From Spirochaeta isovalerica (GTDB lineage: Bacteria > Spirochaetota > Spirochaetia > DSM-2461), in NCBI RefSeq assembly GCF_014207565.1, contig NZ_JACHGJ010000011.1, forward strand, positions 19,957 to 83,956: a stretch of 64,000 nucleotides of DNA, in the 5' to 3' direction. This document shows positions 44,532 to 55,200 of this stretch, one piece after another (positions within the stretch are counted from its first letter, which is position 1; each line of letters starts with the position of its first letter). The notes below the pieces were generated by a model. That model was not told the origin of the DNA, made no database searches, and worked only from the letters and a program-made list of their open reading frames with translations. The position numbers were made by a program, and so were the translations under genes.

Positions 44532-45353
44532 TCATATCCATAGATAATATGTATACAAAGATCTCGAATAGATAATCGCACCCGTAAATAATAGCGTTAT
44601 GGAAATAAGAGGGACGGGAAGCAGGAGAAGTAATTCATCTCCGGCAATTATCAGAACGGCAGCTATAAGAACTGCCAGATAGTTTCGCGATCTTGTCGTC
44701 AGAGATACCCGTATAAAATTAATAACAGTCAGAACCCTAATCGACAGTGTCATGACAAGCAGACTCAGGGAATCACTTATATTATAGAGAAAAAAACCGT
44801 TCATTCTCGTGGGATCGATTGGCATAAGGGCCGATATGGTAAAAGAAAGCAATAGGATGGATATCAGAATGGTTCCCAATTTCTGAAACTGTACGCCTAT
44901 GGGAAAGAGACTCGAAGCAAAAAAGCAGAAAACGCCGAACAGTCTGAAAAAATAATAAGCTCTGGTAATCAGAACTCCGTAAAAAGGCGAAACCTGAATC
45001 ATAATAAGCTGTAATTCAAACAGTCTGATAGACTGAAGGGACAGTGACAAAATAAAGAGGATGAAGAAGAATATTTCGGGAGAGACTTTTTTCTTGAAAT
45101 AATGAAAGAGAACCAACGATGTTATTATGGAAAAGACATAAAGAACCGAAGCCGTAATTATGGCCCAGTATAGAGAATTGTAGGCCGAATCGGATGTAAA
45201 CCTGTCCAGTTTATTAAGCGAATTCACCAGTGAGGACAGAGAGAAATAATCATCCTTATTGAGATAAAAAAAAGTGATGAGAAAAAAAGCCGAGAGGACA
45301 AAACAGAATAGAATAGTCAGTCTTATAAGTCTGTTTCTCAGCGATAAAGTCAT
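44532..45353 (-). CDS. Polytopic membrane protein of unknown function
   Basis: A 273 aa protein with seven to eight strongly hydrophobic helices and short connecting loops, and a periplasmic or cytoplasmic loop near 35-60. No catalytic motif recognised; I cannot name a family. The ATG at 45353 is preferred over a TTG nine codons upstream; an AGGA close to it is the only ribosome-site-like sequence. Confidence 0.7.
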   Translation of the reverse strand: MTLSLRNRLIRLTILFCFVLSAFFLITFFYLNKDDYFSLSSLVNSLNKLDRFTSDSAYNSLYWAIITASVLYVFSIITSLVLFHYFKKKVSPEIFFFILFILSLSLQSIRLFELQLIMIQVSPFYGVLITRAYYFFRLFGVFCFFASSLFPIGVQFQKLGTILISILLLSFTISALMPIDPTRMNGFFLYNISDSLSLLVMTLSIRVLTVINFIRVSLTTRSRNYLAVLIAAVLIIAGDELLLLLPVPLISITLLFTGAIIYSRSLYTYYLWI

Positions 45354-45489
45354 ATTCCTATTAAATACTACTTTTATCAAAAAAACAAAGGATAAAAAAC
45401 TTTTGTTTTTTCATTTTTGTTCGATAAAGAAAGAAGAGACTTGTTGTAAATAAATTTTACGGCCGGTCTTTGCTATCTGAGGAGTGTCC

Positions 45490-46173
45490 ATGAAAAAAAC
45501 AGTTCTTATCTGCAGCTTACTGCTTATAGCTTTTTCTCTTTTTGCCGGAGATACTGCAAGGTTTGTCAATCTCGGCTTTTCCGGTGACGGCGCTTACTTC
45601 ATGTTTGCCCAGCACGGCTTTCAGTCTGATACAGGAAAGTTATACTCAGATCTATATATTGTGGATGTTAAGAGGAATGTCTTTGTTTCCGGAGGAGTCC
45701 ATCACGGGGAATATGAGTCCATTATAGAACCGGGGCAATCTTCAGACGGAGCTCTTTACACGTTACTGGAATCCACAGCCGATCAGAGAAGACGATATAA
45801 TATCGCCTATCTGGAAAAAGGCCGCCCTTTATATATAAGATTTCCCGAACGGGAAGAGGAAAATCCCAATAATCTGAATTTCCGGGATTTTGAAAGGAAC
45901 ACAGCCTATACCATAGATCTTGTGCAGGAAGTGGAAGGTGAAGGATCGGCTCTTAAATCGCGATTCTATATCGACCTCAAACTGGAACAGCGCAACGGAA
46001 TTGTCAAAAATCTGAAAATCGGTCATCCCGATTATTACAGAGAGGGGATTACTGGATATGAAATAAACAGAATTCTTCTTTCACCCGATGAAGATTCTCT
46101 CATATTCATAATCAATAAAAGCGATGTGGATCTCAATGTCCGTTATATGATCGAAACGGCAAAAATAAATTAA
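45490..46173 (+). CDS. Secreted DUF2259-like protein
   Basis: A 227 aa protein with a clear signal peptide (KKTVLICSLLLIAFSLFAGDTA; cleavage near residue 19). The mature part has the FVNLGFSGDGAYFMFAQHG and DLYIVDV-like motifs and FSPDE/LSPDEDSL pattern seen in the DUF2259 family of predicted secreted proteins, common in spirochaetes; the assignment is from memory of the family pattern. GAGGAG precedes the ATG. A terminator hairpin lies 26 bp past the stop. Confidence 0.65.
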   Translation: MKKTVLICSLLLIAFSLFAGDTARFVNLGFSGDGAYFMFAQHGFQSDTGKLYSDLYIVDVKRNVFVSGGVHHGEYESIIEPGQSSDGALYTLLESTADQRRRYNIAYLEKGRPLYIRFPEREEENPNNLNFRDFERNTAYTIDLVQEVEGEGSALKSRFYIDLKLEQRNGIVKNLKIGHPDYYREGITGYEINRILLSPDEDSLIFIINKSDVDLNVRYMIETAKIN

Positions 46174-46199
46174 ACAATAATCATATTTTTGATATTATG

Positions 46200-46227
46200 A
46201 GGCTTCCGGGAGGGAGCCTTTTCTTTT
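46200..46227 (+). terminator. Hairpin terminator between the DUF2259-like gene and proS
   Basis: AGGCTTCC (46200-46207) pairs with GGGAGCCT (46212-46219; one G-T pair), 4-nt loop, followed by TTTTCTTTT. It lies in the leader of proS. Confidence 0.75.
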
Positions 46228-46253
46228 CCCGCAGCAAAGTTCAGGAGTCAATT

Positions 46254-47975
46254 ATGAGAATTAGCCGAATGTTTTACCGCACCATGAAAGAAGTTCCGAA
46301 GGAAGCGTCCATTCCGAGCCATCAGCTGATGTTCCGCGCCGGTATGATCCAGCAGGTTTCCAGCGGCATATACAATTATCTCCCTCTGGCTTTGAAAAGC
46401 ATTCGGAAGATAGAGCGGATAATTCGCGACGTTCTAGTGGAATCCGGTTGCGAGGAAGTTCTTCTTCCAGTGGTGCAGCCAGCAGAGCTTTGGAAAGAAA
46501 GCGGCCGCTGGGAATATTACGGAGATGAACTTCTCCGGTTTACCGACCGAAAAGATAATGAGTTCTGTCTGGGGCCGACCCATGAAGAGGTCATTACCGA
46601 TATGGTCAGACGCAATCTCAAATCCTATAAGCAGCTTCCCTGGAATATATTTCAGATACAGACGAAATTCCGCGATGAGATCAGGCCCCGTTTCGGACTT
46701 ATGAGAGGACGGGAATTTATAATGAAAGACGGATACAGTTTCGATACTGATTCGGAAGCATCCCGGGAAACATATTACAGAATGTATAAGGCTTATGAAG
46801 AGATTTTCCGGCGGACCGGTGTGGACTTTAAAGCCGTGGAAGCTCTGACAGGCAATATCGGGGGATCTCTCAGTCATGAATTTCAGGTTCTGGCCGATTC
46901 CGGAGAAGATCTGATTATCAGTTGCCCCAGGTGTGCCTATGCAGCCAATGCAGAGAAAGCCCGTACAGTCTTCCCTGTTGACGAGGCAGAGGTCACCACA
47001 ACCGAATCACCTGCGGATGTACATACTCCCGGAGCCGGCTCCATTGAAGAGGTTTCAGCCTTTCTCGACCGGAGTCCCCGGGACTTTATAAAAAGCCTTC
47101 TCTATCGGGTTGACGGGAAACCGGTTCTGGTTCTCCTTCGGGGAGATCGGGAGGTCAATGAAGCTAAATTACTGGCTGTACTTCAGGGCAATACAATCGG
47201 GCTCGCTGATGAAGAGACGGTTCAGTCTCTCTGCGGAACGGAAACTGGATATGTCGGGCCTGTTGGCTTGAATGATAAAGTTCCGGTATTGGCGGACAGA
47301 TCCGTGGAAGGCCGTTCGGGTATGGTCTGCGGTGCTAACAGGAAAGACTATCACAAAATCAATGTCTGTTGGGAAAGAGATTACAAAGCGGAAATAGTGG
47401 ATGATTTTTCATTCGCCCGCTCTGGAGACCCCTGTCCCGAATGCGGAGCAAAGCTTGAGGAGTTCCGCGGCATAGAAGTCGGGCAGGTCTTTCATCTCGG
47501 GACTAAATACAGCGAATCGATGAATTGTACTTTTCTCGACAGCGAAGGTAAGGAGCAGCCGGTTGTAATGGGCTGTTACGGAATCGGTGTGGGAAGAACT
47601 ATGGCTGCAGCGATCGAGCAGAATCATGACGAATCCGGAATTGTCTGGCCGGTCGCCATCGCTCCCTATGAAGTGGTTGTCATGCCCCTTCAAATGAACA
47701 GTTCTGAAGTCATTGAAGCCGGAGAGAAAATCTATAGGGAACTTCTCGAAGGGGGAATTGATGCCCTGATTGATGACAGAGAGGAAAGAGCGGGATTTAA
47801 ATTCAATGATGCCGATCTGGTCGGTTATCCGCTTCAGATCGGCATAGGCCGGAAATCCCTTGAAAAAGGAGTTCTGGAAATCAAAATCCGGAAAACCGGA
47901 GAAAAGCTGGAAATGTCTCCCGATGCAGTTGTCTCATTTGTTTCCGATTTTCTGGGCAGAGAAAAAGTGAAGTGA
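46254..47975 (+). CDS. proS: Prolyl-tRNA synthetase (bacterial type)
   Basis: Charges tRNA-Pro. The 573 aa protein has class II motifs (motif 2 QIQTKFRDEIRPRFGLMRGREF near 135; motif 3 near GCYGIGVGRTMAAAIEQ), the GPTHEE motif (about 109), an editing insertion (about 225-380) and a C-terminal anticodon-binding domain. The long insertion marks the bacterial type with proofreading of alanine. The ATG at 46254 has AGGAG six bases upstream; a longer reading frame upstream overlaps the terminator hairpin. Confidence 0.97.
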   Translation: MRISRMFYRTMKEVPKEASIPSHQLMFRAGMIQQVSSGIYNYLPLALKSIRKIERIIRDVLVESGCEEVLLPVVQPAELWKESGRWEYYGDELLRFTDRKDNEFCLGPTHEEVITDMVRRNLKSYKQLPWNIFQIQTKFRDEIRPRFGLMRGREFIMKDGYSFDTDSEASRETYYRMYKAYEEIFRRTGVDFKAVEALTGNIGGSLSHEFQVLADSGEDLIISCPRCAYAANAEKARTVFPVDEAEVTTTESPADVHTPGAGSIEEVSAFLDRSPRDFIKSLLYRVDGKPVLVLLRGDREVNEAKLLAVLQGNTIGLADEETVQSLCGTETGYVGPVGLNDKVPVLADRSVEGRSGMVCGANRKDYHKINVCWERDYKAEIVDDFSFARSGDPCPECGAKLEEFRGIEVGQVFHLGTKYSESMNCTFLDSEGKEQPVVMGCYGIGVGRTMAAAIEQNHDESGIVWPVAIAPYEVVVMPLQMNSSEVIEAGEKIYRELLEGGIDALIDDREERAGFKFNDADLVGYPLQIGIGRKSLEKGVLEIKIRKTGEKLEMSPDAVVSFVSDFLGREKVK

Positions 47976-47989
47976 TATACTTTAACAAT

Positions 47990-48637
47990 ATGAAAAGAAC
48001 CGGGTTTACTCTCATAATGCTGTTTATTACCGCTTCCGCCTCTCTCCAGGCGGTTGATCACTTCATGATGGAGCTGGGGTCGGGTGTGATGTGGGTTCAT
48101 AATGAAGCTTATGGAAAAGATGGCCCTGGAGATCAAGACCCCGATCCGATCCTGTTCCATCTGACTCTCAATTTTCCCCTGTACTTTTCAGAGAATTTTT
48201 ATTTTAACCCCGGTATCGGGATTTCAGCGAATTCCTGGCAGTTTGTGGAAGATCAGGGGTGGGCCATGCCGGTCGATCCCATGTGGCAGGATCTTTATGT
48301 CATGATGCTGGATCTGGATCTGCCGGTGGGGTTTCAGTTGAATTTCAAATCCTTTTCCCTTTCATTCTATGCAGGACCTCAGTTCAATTTCAGAATACCC
48401 CTCTGGGGTGAAAAACAGGATGTCCGCAATGAAATGACAAATTATTTCTTCTCCGGCGGGAGCTTTCTCAATGTACTGGGCGGCTTTTCCTTTGTTTTTC
48501 CCCTTTCGGAAAAATTCGCTTTTACCTTCAGAACCGAATCTCACATACCCCTCCATAACCTATGGAATGATGGAGGACTCCCTTTCAGTGATGGCTTTAC
48601 CCTCAGCGCATCAGCGGGAGCCCGTTTTATCTGGTAG
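47990..48637 (+). CDS. Putative outer-membrane beta-barrel protein
   Basis: A 215 aa protein with a signal peptide (about 1-19, ASLQA) and alternating hydrophobic/aromatic strands ending in Phe-Ile-Trp, typical of small outer-membrane barrels. Around ten strands fit the length. No exact family named. No ribosome site precedes the ATG; a TATACT box ends eight bases before it, so a near-leaderless start is possible. It follows proS by 14 bp and converges on the symporter gene. Confidence 0.7.
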   Translation: MKRTGFTLIMLFITASASLQAVDHFMMELGSGVMWVHNEAYGKDGPGDQDPDPILFHLTLNFPLYFSENFYFNPGIGISANSWQFVEDQGWAMPVDPMWQDLYVMMLDLDLPVGFQLNFKSFSLSFYAGPQFNFRIPLWGEKQDVRNEMTNYFFSGGSFLNVLGGFSFVFPLSEKFAFTFRTESHIPLHNLWNDGGLPFSDGFTLSASAGARFIW

Positions 48638-48645
48638 CAGGGAAT

Positions 48646-49857
48646 CTATTCCAAAGTGCTTTTCCGGCTGACAATGAGAGTTATCAGTGCCGAGGTGGCT
48701 ACGTCGATCAGAACGGCGAATCCGATAAGCAGGGGAACGACCGGTTTTATCAGCAGGTAGGAATCTGTCAGCCCCGTATGGGAACGGCTGTAAAATTCGG
48801 AAAGCATATAAAGGGCTGTGTAGACGCCCATAGCCGGAAAAGATGCCAGAGTGAACGAAACCAGAATCGAAAATAAAATCACCCAGAAAATCTGATATAA
48901 AGTAATTTCAAGACTCGAATAGGACTTGAGGATTGTCAGGAATGTCACTGAAGTGACAAGGGCCGTACCCGCTTTGGCAAACATGGCATTTAAAGGCAGA
49001 GTCAGTGCTGAAATTTTTCTGGATATAAAAAGGTTTTTTTTCAACGTTCTTGTGAGAATAGAAAGGCTGAAAAAGGAATCTCCGCTTATCAGACCGTGAA
49101 ACAGAGGAAGGATCAGGTTGTAAAGCGTTTTATAGGGGTTGGTTTTTCTGTCGGTCAAATACAAAGCCAGCGGATATGCGATCAGAATAATAACCGCCGA
49201 TGAGATGGAGAGTATCAGAATGAGATTGGAAAACATGGCCCTGTCGGGAATCGACTTTATGGATCTGGTAAGGCTGAAGCTGATAAATGCCAGAAATACT
49301 GGAGAAATGCCGGAAATGACCATATTCAATTCAAAAAGAATCCGCGAAAGCGAATCGAAGAGGTTAAAAGCCGGTTCGGATACTTCTTTGTCTCTGTACA
49401 TTATAAAGCCGAGTATGAAGGAGAGAAAATAGATCGGAAGAAGTACATTGCTGTTTCCTGTGAAAAGGGTAAACATATTCTGAGGGAAAATGGACATGAA
49501 TGTGTTTCTCTGATCAGCAAGATCGAAAAGGCTTCGGGTTTCAACTATAAGCGGGATACGGGAGGGAGAAATAATAATCGTCACCAGGACACCGATTGAA
49601 ACAAGAAGAACGGTTGACGCTGCGATAAGCAGAGCGGTGATCAGAACGGTCCGGATCAGTTTTTTTTCCCGTCTCAGTTTACATACCGCAATAGCCAGGG
49701 AAAAGAAGACCATAGGAAAGACAATGTATCTCCCGATATTGATTGACAGGGAAGAGAGATGCAGTAAAAAGCTATTCACTCCTTCTCCGACAGGTATTAA
49801 TAATGCCGAAAGGATGCCGGCCAGAAGAGCCACTATCGAGCTTATAAGTAATTTCAT
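48646..49857 (-). CDS. Dicarboxylate/amino acid:cation symporter (DAACS family)
   Basis: A 403 aa membrane transporter with eight predicted helices and hairpin loops. The region MFAKAGTALVTSVTFLTIL and the C-terminal FPAMGVYTALYMLSEF / PLLIGFAVLIDVATSALITLIVSR match the transport core of sodium- or proton-coupled glutamate/aspartate/C4-dicarboxylate carriers, although the usual NMDGT motif is replaced, so substrate is uncertain. AGGAG precedes the ATG. It is followed by nothing on its strand before the beta-barrel gene. Confidence 0.8.
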   Translation of the reverse strand: MKLLISSIVALLAGILSALLIPVGEGVNSFLLHLSSLSINIGRYIVFPMVFFSLAIAVCKLRREKKLIRTVLITALLIAASTVLLVSIGVLVTIIISPSRIPLIVETRSLFDLADQRNTFMSIFPQNMFTLFTGNSNVLLPIYFLSFILGFIMYRDKEVSEPAFNLFDSLSRILFELNMVISGISPVFLAFISFSLTRSIKSIPDRAMFSNLILILSISSAVIILIAYPLALYLTDRKTNPYKTLYNLILPLFHGLISGDSFFSLSILTRTLKKNLFISRKISALTLPLNAMFAKAGTALVTSVTFLTILKSYSSLEITLYQIFWVILFSILVSFTLASFPAMGVYTALYMLSEFYSRSHTGLTDSYLLIKPVVPLLIGFAVLIDVATSALITLIVSRKSTLE

Positions 49858-49879
49858 GAATTTCTCCTGTTACTTTGGG

Positions 49880-50551
49880 TTAAATGGTGTCCGGTTTTCT
49901 CGGAATGACAGGCAGGCTTGAGAAGAGATTTTTCTTCTCCCGGTAATCCAGCCATTGGCCGTCTCCCTTCTCCGGTTTTTCATTCAGAATGTTGTTAATA
50001 AAAAGCGCGTAGCTGTCCATATCAGTTACATCACTGGTAAAAGCGCATCTGTAGGGAGCTCCCTCATCGGAAATGACAGCATCGGCAAAGGACCGGAAGA
50101 ACCCCAGAAATCCTTTTTCCATGGGACTGCCCGTATGCCGGTTTTTTCTTGTCAGGGCAAAGGAAAGAACTTTTGCGGAGTCTCCTTCCATGATTTTCAG
50201 AAGCTCTCTTGTGAGATAAACCGTACCGTGAATGGATGACTCTATAGCTTCGTCGATTTCGGAAGTCGAAAAATCAGATAGTTGCTCATTGGTTTTATTT
50301 TCAGAATACACTAAAATGGCTTCGTCTATAGAGCGGAAAATTCTCATGCCTTCACGGATCACCGTACGGGAGGAGATGATGGAGGATTTGTTCCAGGGGA
50401 GTACCAGCAAGTTGTTTTTCTGCGGTTCTCCGCTGTTCTCGTCTCTGGAAATGACCGGCGCAATTACCTTATTTCCAGCTGCGAGATTTTTCTCGATCAG
50501 TTTCCTTCCAAGTAGTGTTTCGCTGCCCGTGATCAGTATGACTTTTCCCAT
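49880..50551 (-). CDS. SDR-type NAD(P)-binding protein without the catalytic Tyr
   Basis: A 223 aa Rossmann protein starting with TGSETLLGR (about 8-16), the dinucleotide loop of short-chain dehydrogenases. The region where SDR enzymes have YxxxK reads GSPMEKGFLGFF, lacking the Tyr, so it may bind a nucleotide without redox activity. The start at 50551 lies six bases after TATAAT and has no ribosome site, so the mRNA may be leaderless. An upstream extension to 50851 is antisense to nadE and rejected. Function unknown. Confidence 0.7.
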   Translation of the reverse strand: MGKVILITGSETLLGRKLIEKNLAAGNKVIAPVISRDENSGEPQKNNLLVLPWNKSSIISSRTVIREGMRIFRSIDEAILVYSENKTNEQLSDFSTSEIDEAIESSIHGTVYLTRELLKIMEGDSAKVLSFALTRKNRHTGSPMEKGFLGFFRSFADAVISDEGAPYRCAFTSDVTDMDSYALFINNILNEKPEKGDGQWLDYREKKNLFSSLPVIPRKPDTI

Positions 50552-50602
50552 ATTGAGATTATAGTATCCTCTATATATTGCGAGGTCAACAAGGAGTCTA
50601 GA

Positions 50603-52243
50603 TTGAAAATAGCAGCCGGACAGATAAATTCCGTCATTGCCGATTTTGAAGGAAACCGGGAGAAAATTGTCGAATATTCTCTCAGAGGAGCGAAGGAAGG
50701 CGCCGATCTTATTGTCTTTCCCGAGTTGTCTCTCTGCGGCTATCCTCCCATGGATCTTCTCGATTACAACAGCTTTGTTGAGGAAAACACATTGTCTCTG
50801 CGGTGGCTCCAGAGGCACCTTCCTGCTGAAATCGCCGTAGCAGTGGGACATGTTTCGCTTAACTCAAGCGGAACAGGTAAGAAACTCCGCAATGTCATTT
50901 CAGTAATTTACGGGGGAGAAGTTATCTTCACACAGGACAAGACACTCCTTCCCACTTACGATGTCTTCGATGAAACAAGGTATTTTGAGCCATCTTCGGA
51001 AAGAAAGCTTTTCACTTTCAGAGGAGAGAAAATCGGCATAGCCATTTGCGAAGATCTCTGGTGGGAATCGGCGAGAGATACAGATTCGGTCTATCCTATC
51101 GATCCGGTTATGGAACTGCTCGATCTGGGCGCGGAAATCATCCTCGTCCCTTCGGCCTCGCCTTTTCACAAAAGCAAAATCAAGAAGCGGCTCGCACTTT
51201 GCAGAAAGACAATCCGGAAAGGGGCTTCTTCCGTCTTTTACATTAACAGCGTCGGAGCAAACGACAGCCTTATCTTTGACGGGAATTCCATTGTGGTAGA
51301 CAGGAAAGGGCGCCTGGTTAAAAAAGCGGCCGATTTCGAAGAGGATTTCTTTGTTTGTGATCCGGATGATTCCTGTAATGAAATCGAACTGGAATATGAT
51401 AAGTATGGAGAGATTGAAAAAGCCCTGGTTCTGGGTCTTCGCGATTACGTTCACAAATGCGGTTTCTCCCGTGTTCACCTGGGCTCTTCAGGAGGGATCG
51501 ACTCGGCTCTGGTCGCTGCGCTCGCCGTCAAAGCCCTGGGAGCGGAGAATGTCAAAACTTTCGCGATGCCTTCCCGATATTCATCAGACGGGAGTCTGAC
51601 AGATTCGAAAAAACTGGCTGAAAATCTCGGCGTTTCCTACGATGTCATTGCCATAGAAGACATGTTCACATCTTTTCTCGGGGCGCTGGAGCCTCATTTC
51701 GGCGGACGGGAAATGGATGTGGCTGAAGAAAACATACAAGCCAGAATCAGAGGAACGCTGATGATGGGTTATTCCAACAAGTGGGGGTCCCTTGTTCTGA
51801 CGACGGGAAACAAATCGGAACTTGCGACGGGCTACTGTACCCTTTACGGCGATATGGCCGGCGGACTGGCGGTTATAGGCGACCTCCTTAAAACAGAAGT
51901 ATTTGATCTTTGCCGCTATATAAACCGCGACGGGGAGATCATTCCCTGGGAAATCATTAATAAACCGCCTTCCGCTGAATTGAGACCCGATCAAAAGGAT
52001 GAGGATTCCCTTCCTCCCTATGATGTTCTGGACGGGATTCTCGTTGAATATCTGATGAACCACAGAACAGCTGATGAAATCGAAGCTCTCGGATATGAGC
52101 CGGAGACAGTTGAAAAGATTGTCAAGCTTGTGGGTCGGGTTGAATATAAAAGAGGCCAGGCTCCGCCGGTGCTCCGCATATCTGATAAGGCTTTCGGAAC
52201 GGGCAGGAGGATGCCTGTCGCCAGAAAGCTGTACGAGGTTTAA
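50603..52243 (+). CDS. nadE: Glutamine-dependent NAD+ synthetase
   Basis: The last step of NAD synthesis. The 546 aa two-domain protein has an N-terminal nitrilase-type glutaminase (PELSLCGYPPMDLL near 40; Lys and the EDLWWE region near 150) that feeds ammonia to the C-terminal synthetase with the P-loop SGGIDSA (about 295-301) and GDMAGG (about 415). It starts with TTG at 50603 behind AAGGAG. A strong terminator follows. Confidence 0.96.
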   Translation: MKIAAGQINSVIADFEGNREKIVEYSLRGAKEGADLIVFPELSLCGYPPMDLLDYNSFVEENTLSLRWLQRHLPAEIAVAVGHVSLNSSGTGKKLRNVISVIYGGEVIFTQDKTLLPTYDVFDETRYFEPSSERKLFTFRGEKIGIAICEDLWWESARDTDSVYPIDPVMELLDLGAEIILVPSASPFHKSKIKKRLALCRKTIRKGASSVFYINSVGANDSLIFDGNSIVVDRKGRLVKKAADFEEDFFVCDPDDSCNEIELEYDKYGEIEKALVLGLRDYVHKCGFSRVHLGSSGGIDSALVAALAVKALGAENVKTFAMPSRYSSDGSLTDSKKLAENLGVSYDVIAIEDMFTSFLGALEPHFGGREMDVAEENIQARIRGTLMMGYSNKWGSLVLTTGNKSELATGYCTLYGDMAGGLAVIGDLLKTEVFDLCRYINRDGEIIPWEIINKPPSAELRPDQKDEDSLPPYDVLDGILVEYLMNHRTADEIEALGYEPETVEKIVKLVGRVEYKRGQAPPVLRISDKAFGTGRRMPVARKLYEV

Positions 52244-52248
52244 AATAT

Positions 52249-52293
52249 AACAGCCGCAAAAGTTCTGAAAAGACGATTGCGGCTGTTTTTTTA
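52249..52293 (+). terminator. Rho-independent terminator of nadE
   Basis: An 11-bp stem (AACAGCCGCAA, 52249-52259; TTGCGGCTGTT, 52277-52287) with a 17-nt loop and a T run to 52292. It abuts the 3' end of the convergent GH13 gene. Confidence 0.9.
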
Positions 52294-55200
52294 TTTGATG
52301 AGTTTCAGAAGGGCGTCAAAATCATATTCAGATTTTTCAGCTGCTTTTTGCCATTTAGGTATTTTCTTGAATATGTCCGATGCCTCTTTCATATCTTTCC
52401 CGGATAGCGTCCAATAGTAGGCCCACCAGAGATAGAGCTCGAACCTTTCCTTGTTGAACCAGAGCGTCCCTTCATAGGAATTCAGTCCCATCAACTGTCT
52501 GAAGCCATCCATATCTATCAGTTCTTCCAGAAATTCCCCGGACAGGTAAGAACCCTTGATCCCGGCTATGCGGCTGTAGCGCTCCTGCAGAAATTTGAAC
52601 AGGGAAATGATTTTATCGATATCGCTTTCCCCCCAGCCCATATCGGTAAAGAGATCTCTCAGGTAATGGATGATCATCCAGTTATCCAGTATGTTTCTGT
52701 TTATTCTTTCCTCGTCCGCCGGACTGATGAGACGACCAGTGTACCGATAGAGGGAGAACAGATAGAGAACAATGCGGTTCTGCCAGGTGAACCCTTCGCT
52801 GAAATAAGCGGATGCGGCTTTTTCCTTTTTAAGTTTTTTAGTTATATCATCGGGATGGGCCAGGGCTTCTCTGACCAGAGAAGCTACCTCTTCGACATCT
52901 CCCGTGCCACCGGCAAAATCGCGAACTGATTGATATGTTTCGACAAAATCCTTCAACGGCTCTTCTGAAATATCAGAAAGAGTTAAATGATTTTCTTTAA
53001 GATTCGTGAGGATTTCACGGTTCACATGTTTCCGGTAGGCTGCGTAAAGCGGCTGGAAAATCATTTCTCTGTATTCTCTGTCCATATCGGGCGTTCCCGA
53101 GCCATTGAGTTTGGAGCAGATATCGGCAATGCGGTTGGAATCGCTGTTTCTCAGTTCATGGATGTCCATAAAGACGTGGCTGTTAAAACCATCCAGCTCG
53201 ACAAAGAGCCCGTTTTCGTAGATTTCCCTGCTGTTCCTGATAAACCACAATCCGTTTTTCAATTCCCTGAAGACACAGTAACAGTCGCCATCGTTTGTCA
53301 GGCCGAGAGATTCTCCCAGAGAAGAGCTTTCGAAACGGGATCCATTCTCATCATTTTCAATAAAAGGAGCTGAGTGGTTGATTGTACCTACGGCTCTTTC
53401 ATAAGCATTGTTGTAGAGAACGAGCACATATTCTCCCCCGCATTTGTTGGAGTAGGCAAAGACATTATCATTTACGGCGCCCGAATGCTCGAACAGGTCA
53501 AAAAGCCTGAATCGATTTGCTGAAACAAACAGATAGCGGCGTTTCATAATAGGGAATATTTCCCTTTCGTGACGTTCAACCAGAGCCGGATCGGGATACT
53601 CATCCCAGAGCGGCTTATGAAATTCCATTCCGTATTTTTCTTTATAGCCTTCGATCTGGCCATGGCCTATCATGGGAAGGCCGGGCATCGTGAGCATCAG
53701 GGTCAGGACGCCGAAGTATTTGTCTCCTGTTCCGAACTGTACCGCTGCCGTATCTTCATCGGGGTTATTCATGAAATTCACAAATCGTTTGAGAATTTTT
53801 CTATCGTAATTGAGCGTGTTTTTTATGGTCTCTTTGTATTTACCGTTTTCCTCGTTTTTAAGCATATTCATGAAAGCGGAGTTGTAGACTCTGTGCATTC
53901 CCAGATTGCGGACGAAGTATCCCTCCATCATCCAGAAGGCTTCGGCGAGCAGCAGTGTATCGGGAGCTTCGGCGGCAACGCGGCTGACAACTTCCTTCCA
54001 GAATTCACCGCCGCAGGCATCGTCAAAATCCTTTGCGGTCATGGCGAAGTTTGCTCTCGATGCGATATCTCCTCCCTGTCCGGGAAGCGGGTACCAGAGC
54101 CTCTGGATATGTTTTTTAGCCAGAGTCATGGCTGCGTCGAAGCGAATGACGGGAAAATTCCTGGCGACATGAATTATCTGGCCGATAACGGCTTCCCGAA
54201 CTTCTTCTTTGAGAAAATCGAGCTGGGCCGTATCGTTCCAGGGCATGGATGTTCCGTCATTGCCGTGATAAATGTACCGGGTTTCTCCTGTATGGAAATT
54301 GACCCGCTTGAAGGTAACGGCGGCATCGCTTTTGTCATAGTAATGGTCTTCCAGGTATATTCCGATTCCAGGGTCTTCGGAAAGATTTTCACTGTTGTAG
54401 GTATAGGAGGGAAAGGGAGGCCTATCGGTCTGTATGAACCAGTCCGGTCGGCTGCGAGTCCATTCGGAATCGATCCCCGTGTGATTGGGAACCATGTCAC
54501 TAGCCAGGCGTATGCCTCTGTTCCGGCACCGTTCCCGCAGGTTGGCAAGAGCTTCCCAACCGCCGATTTCCCAGTCTATGTCATAACTGAATAGGGAATA
54601 AGCCGAAGAAACGGCATCGTGATTGCCGCAGCGTCTTTTGATTTCCCGTGAAGCATTGCTTCTGTTCCATATGCCGATCAGCCAAAGGCAGTTGATACCC
54701 CGGGACGCCATTATGTCGAGCTCTTCATCGGGAATCTGATCGAGCCTTTTTATTTCTCTTTTATAATCGCGGCTAAGCTGATTAAGCCAGACCAGTGCGT
54801 TTTTAGCCAGAAGGATAACTTCGGGCATCCAGTTGCTGTCGGCACTGTAGTTGGGGTTATCTTCATCCTCGCTGTTGTGATAAGCCCCGAATTCTAACGC
54901 CGTGGTCGGTCCCGGTCCGCTGAAATGTACTTTGTTCTCTTCTCTTATAAGATCAATGCCCTTAAGAAGCAATAAGAGAAAGTCATCAGTCAGAAAAGTC
55001 CACATTTCCTTCATATACTCGATCTGACTCTGGAGCGATTCAGGATGTTTCTGCGCCGGCTCAAGCAGAAGCTTGAGAAGATTGTCTCCATAAGTTCCGA
55101 AAGAGGGCGTTTTGTCGAAATGTTCCAGCAGCGAATAAAACGCCGGAGTGTAAGGCGTCTTCTCTGCAAGGGGCGAATCGTCAAATATTTCTCTGTATTT

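Noticed and set aside
50552-50851. N-terminal extension of the SDR-like gene
   Set aside because: It runs antisense to the nadE start and glutaminase motif; the Rossmann motif begins right after the ATG at 50551.
53569-54594. 341-codon plus-strand ORF inside the GH13 gene
   Set aside because: It is antisense to a clearly conserved enzyme with catalytic motifs; the reading frame is a by-product of codon bias.
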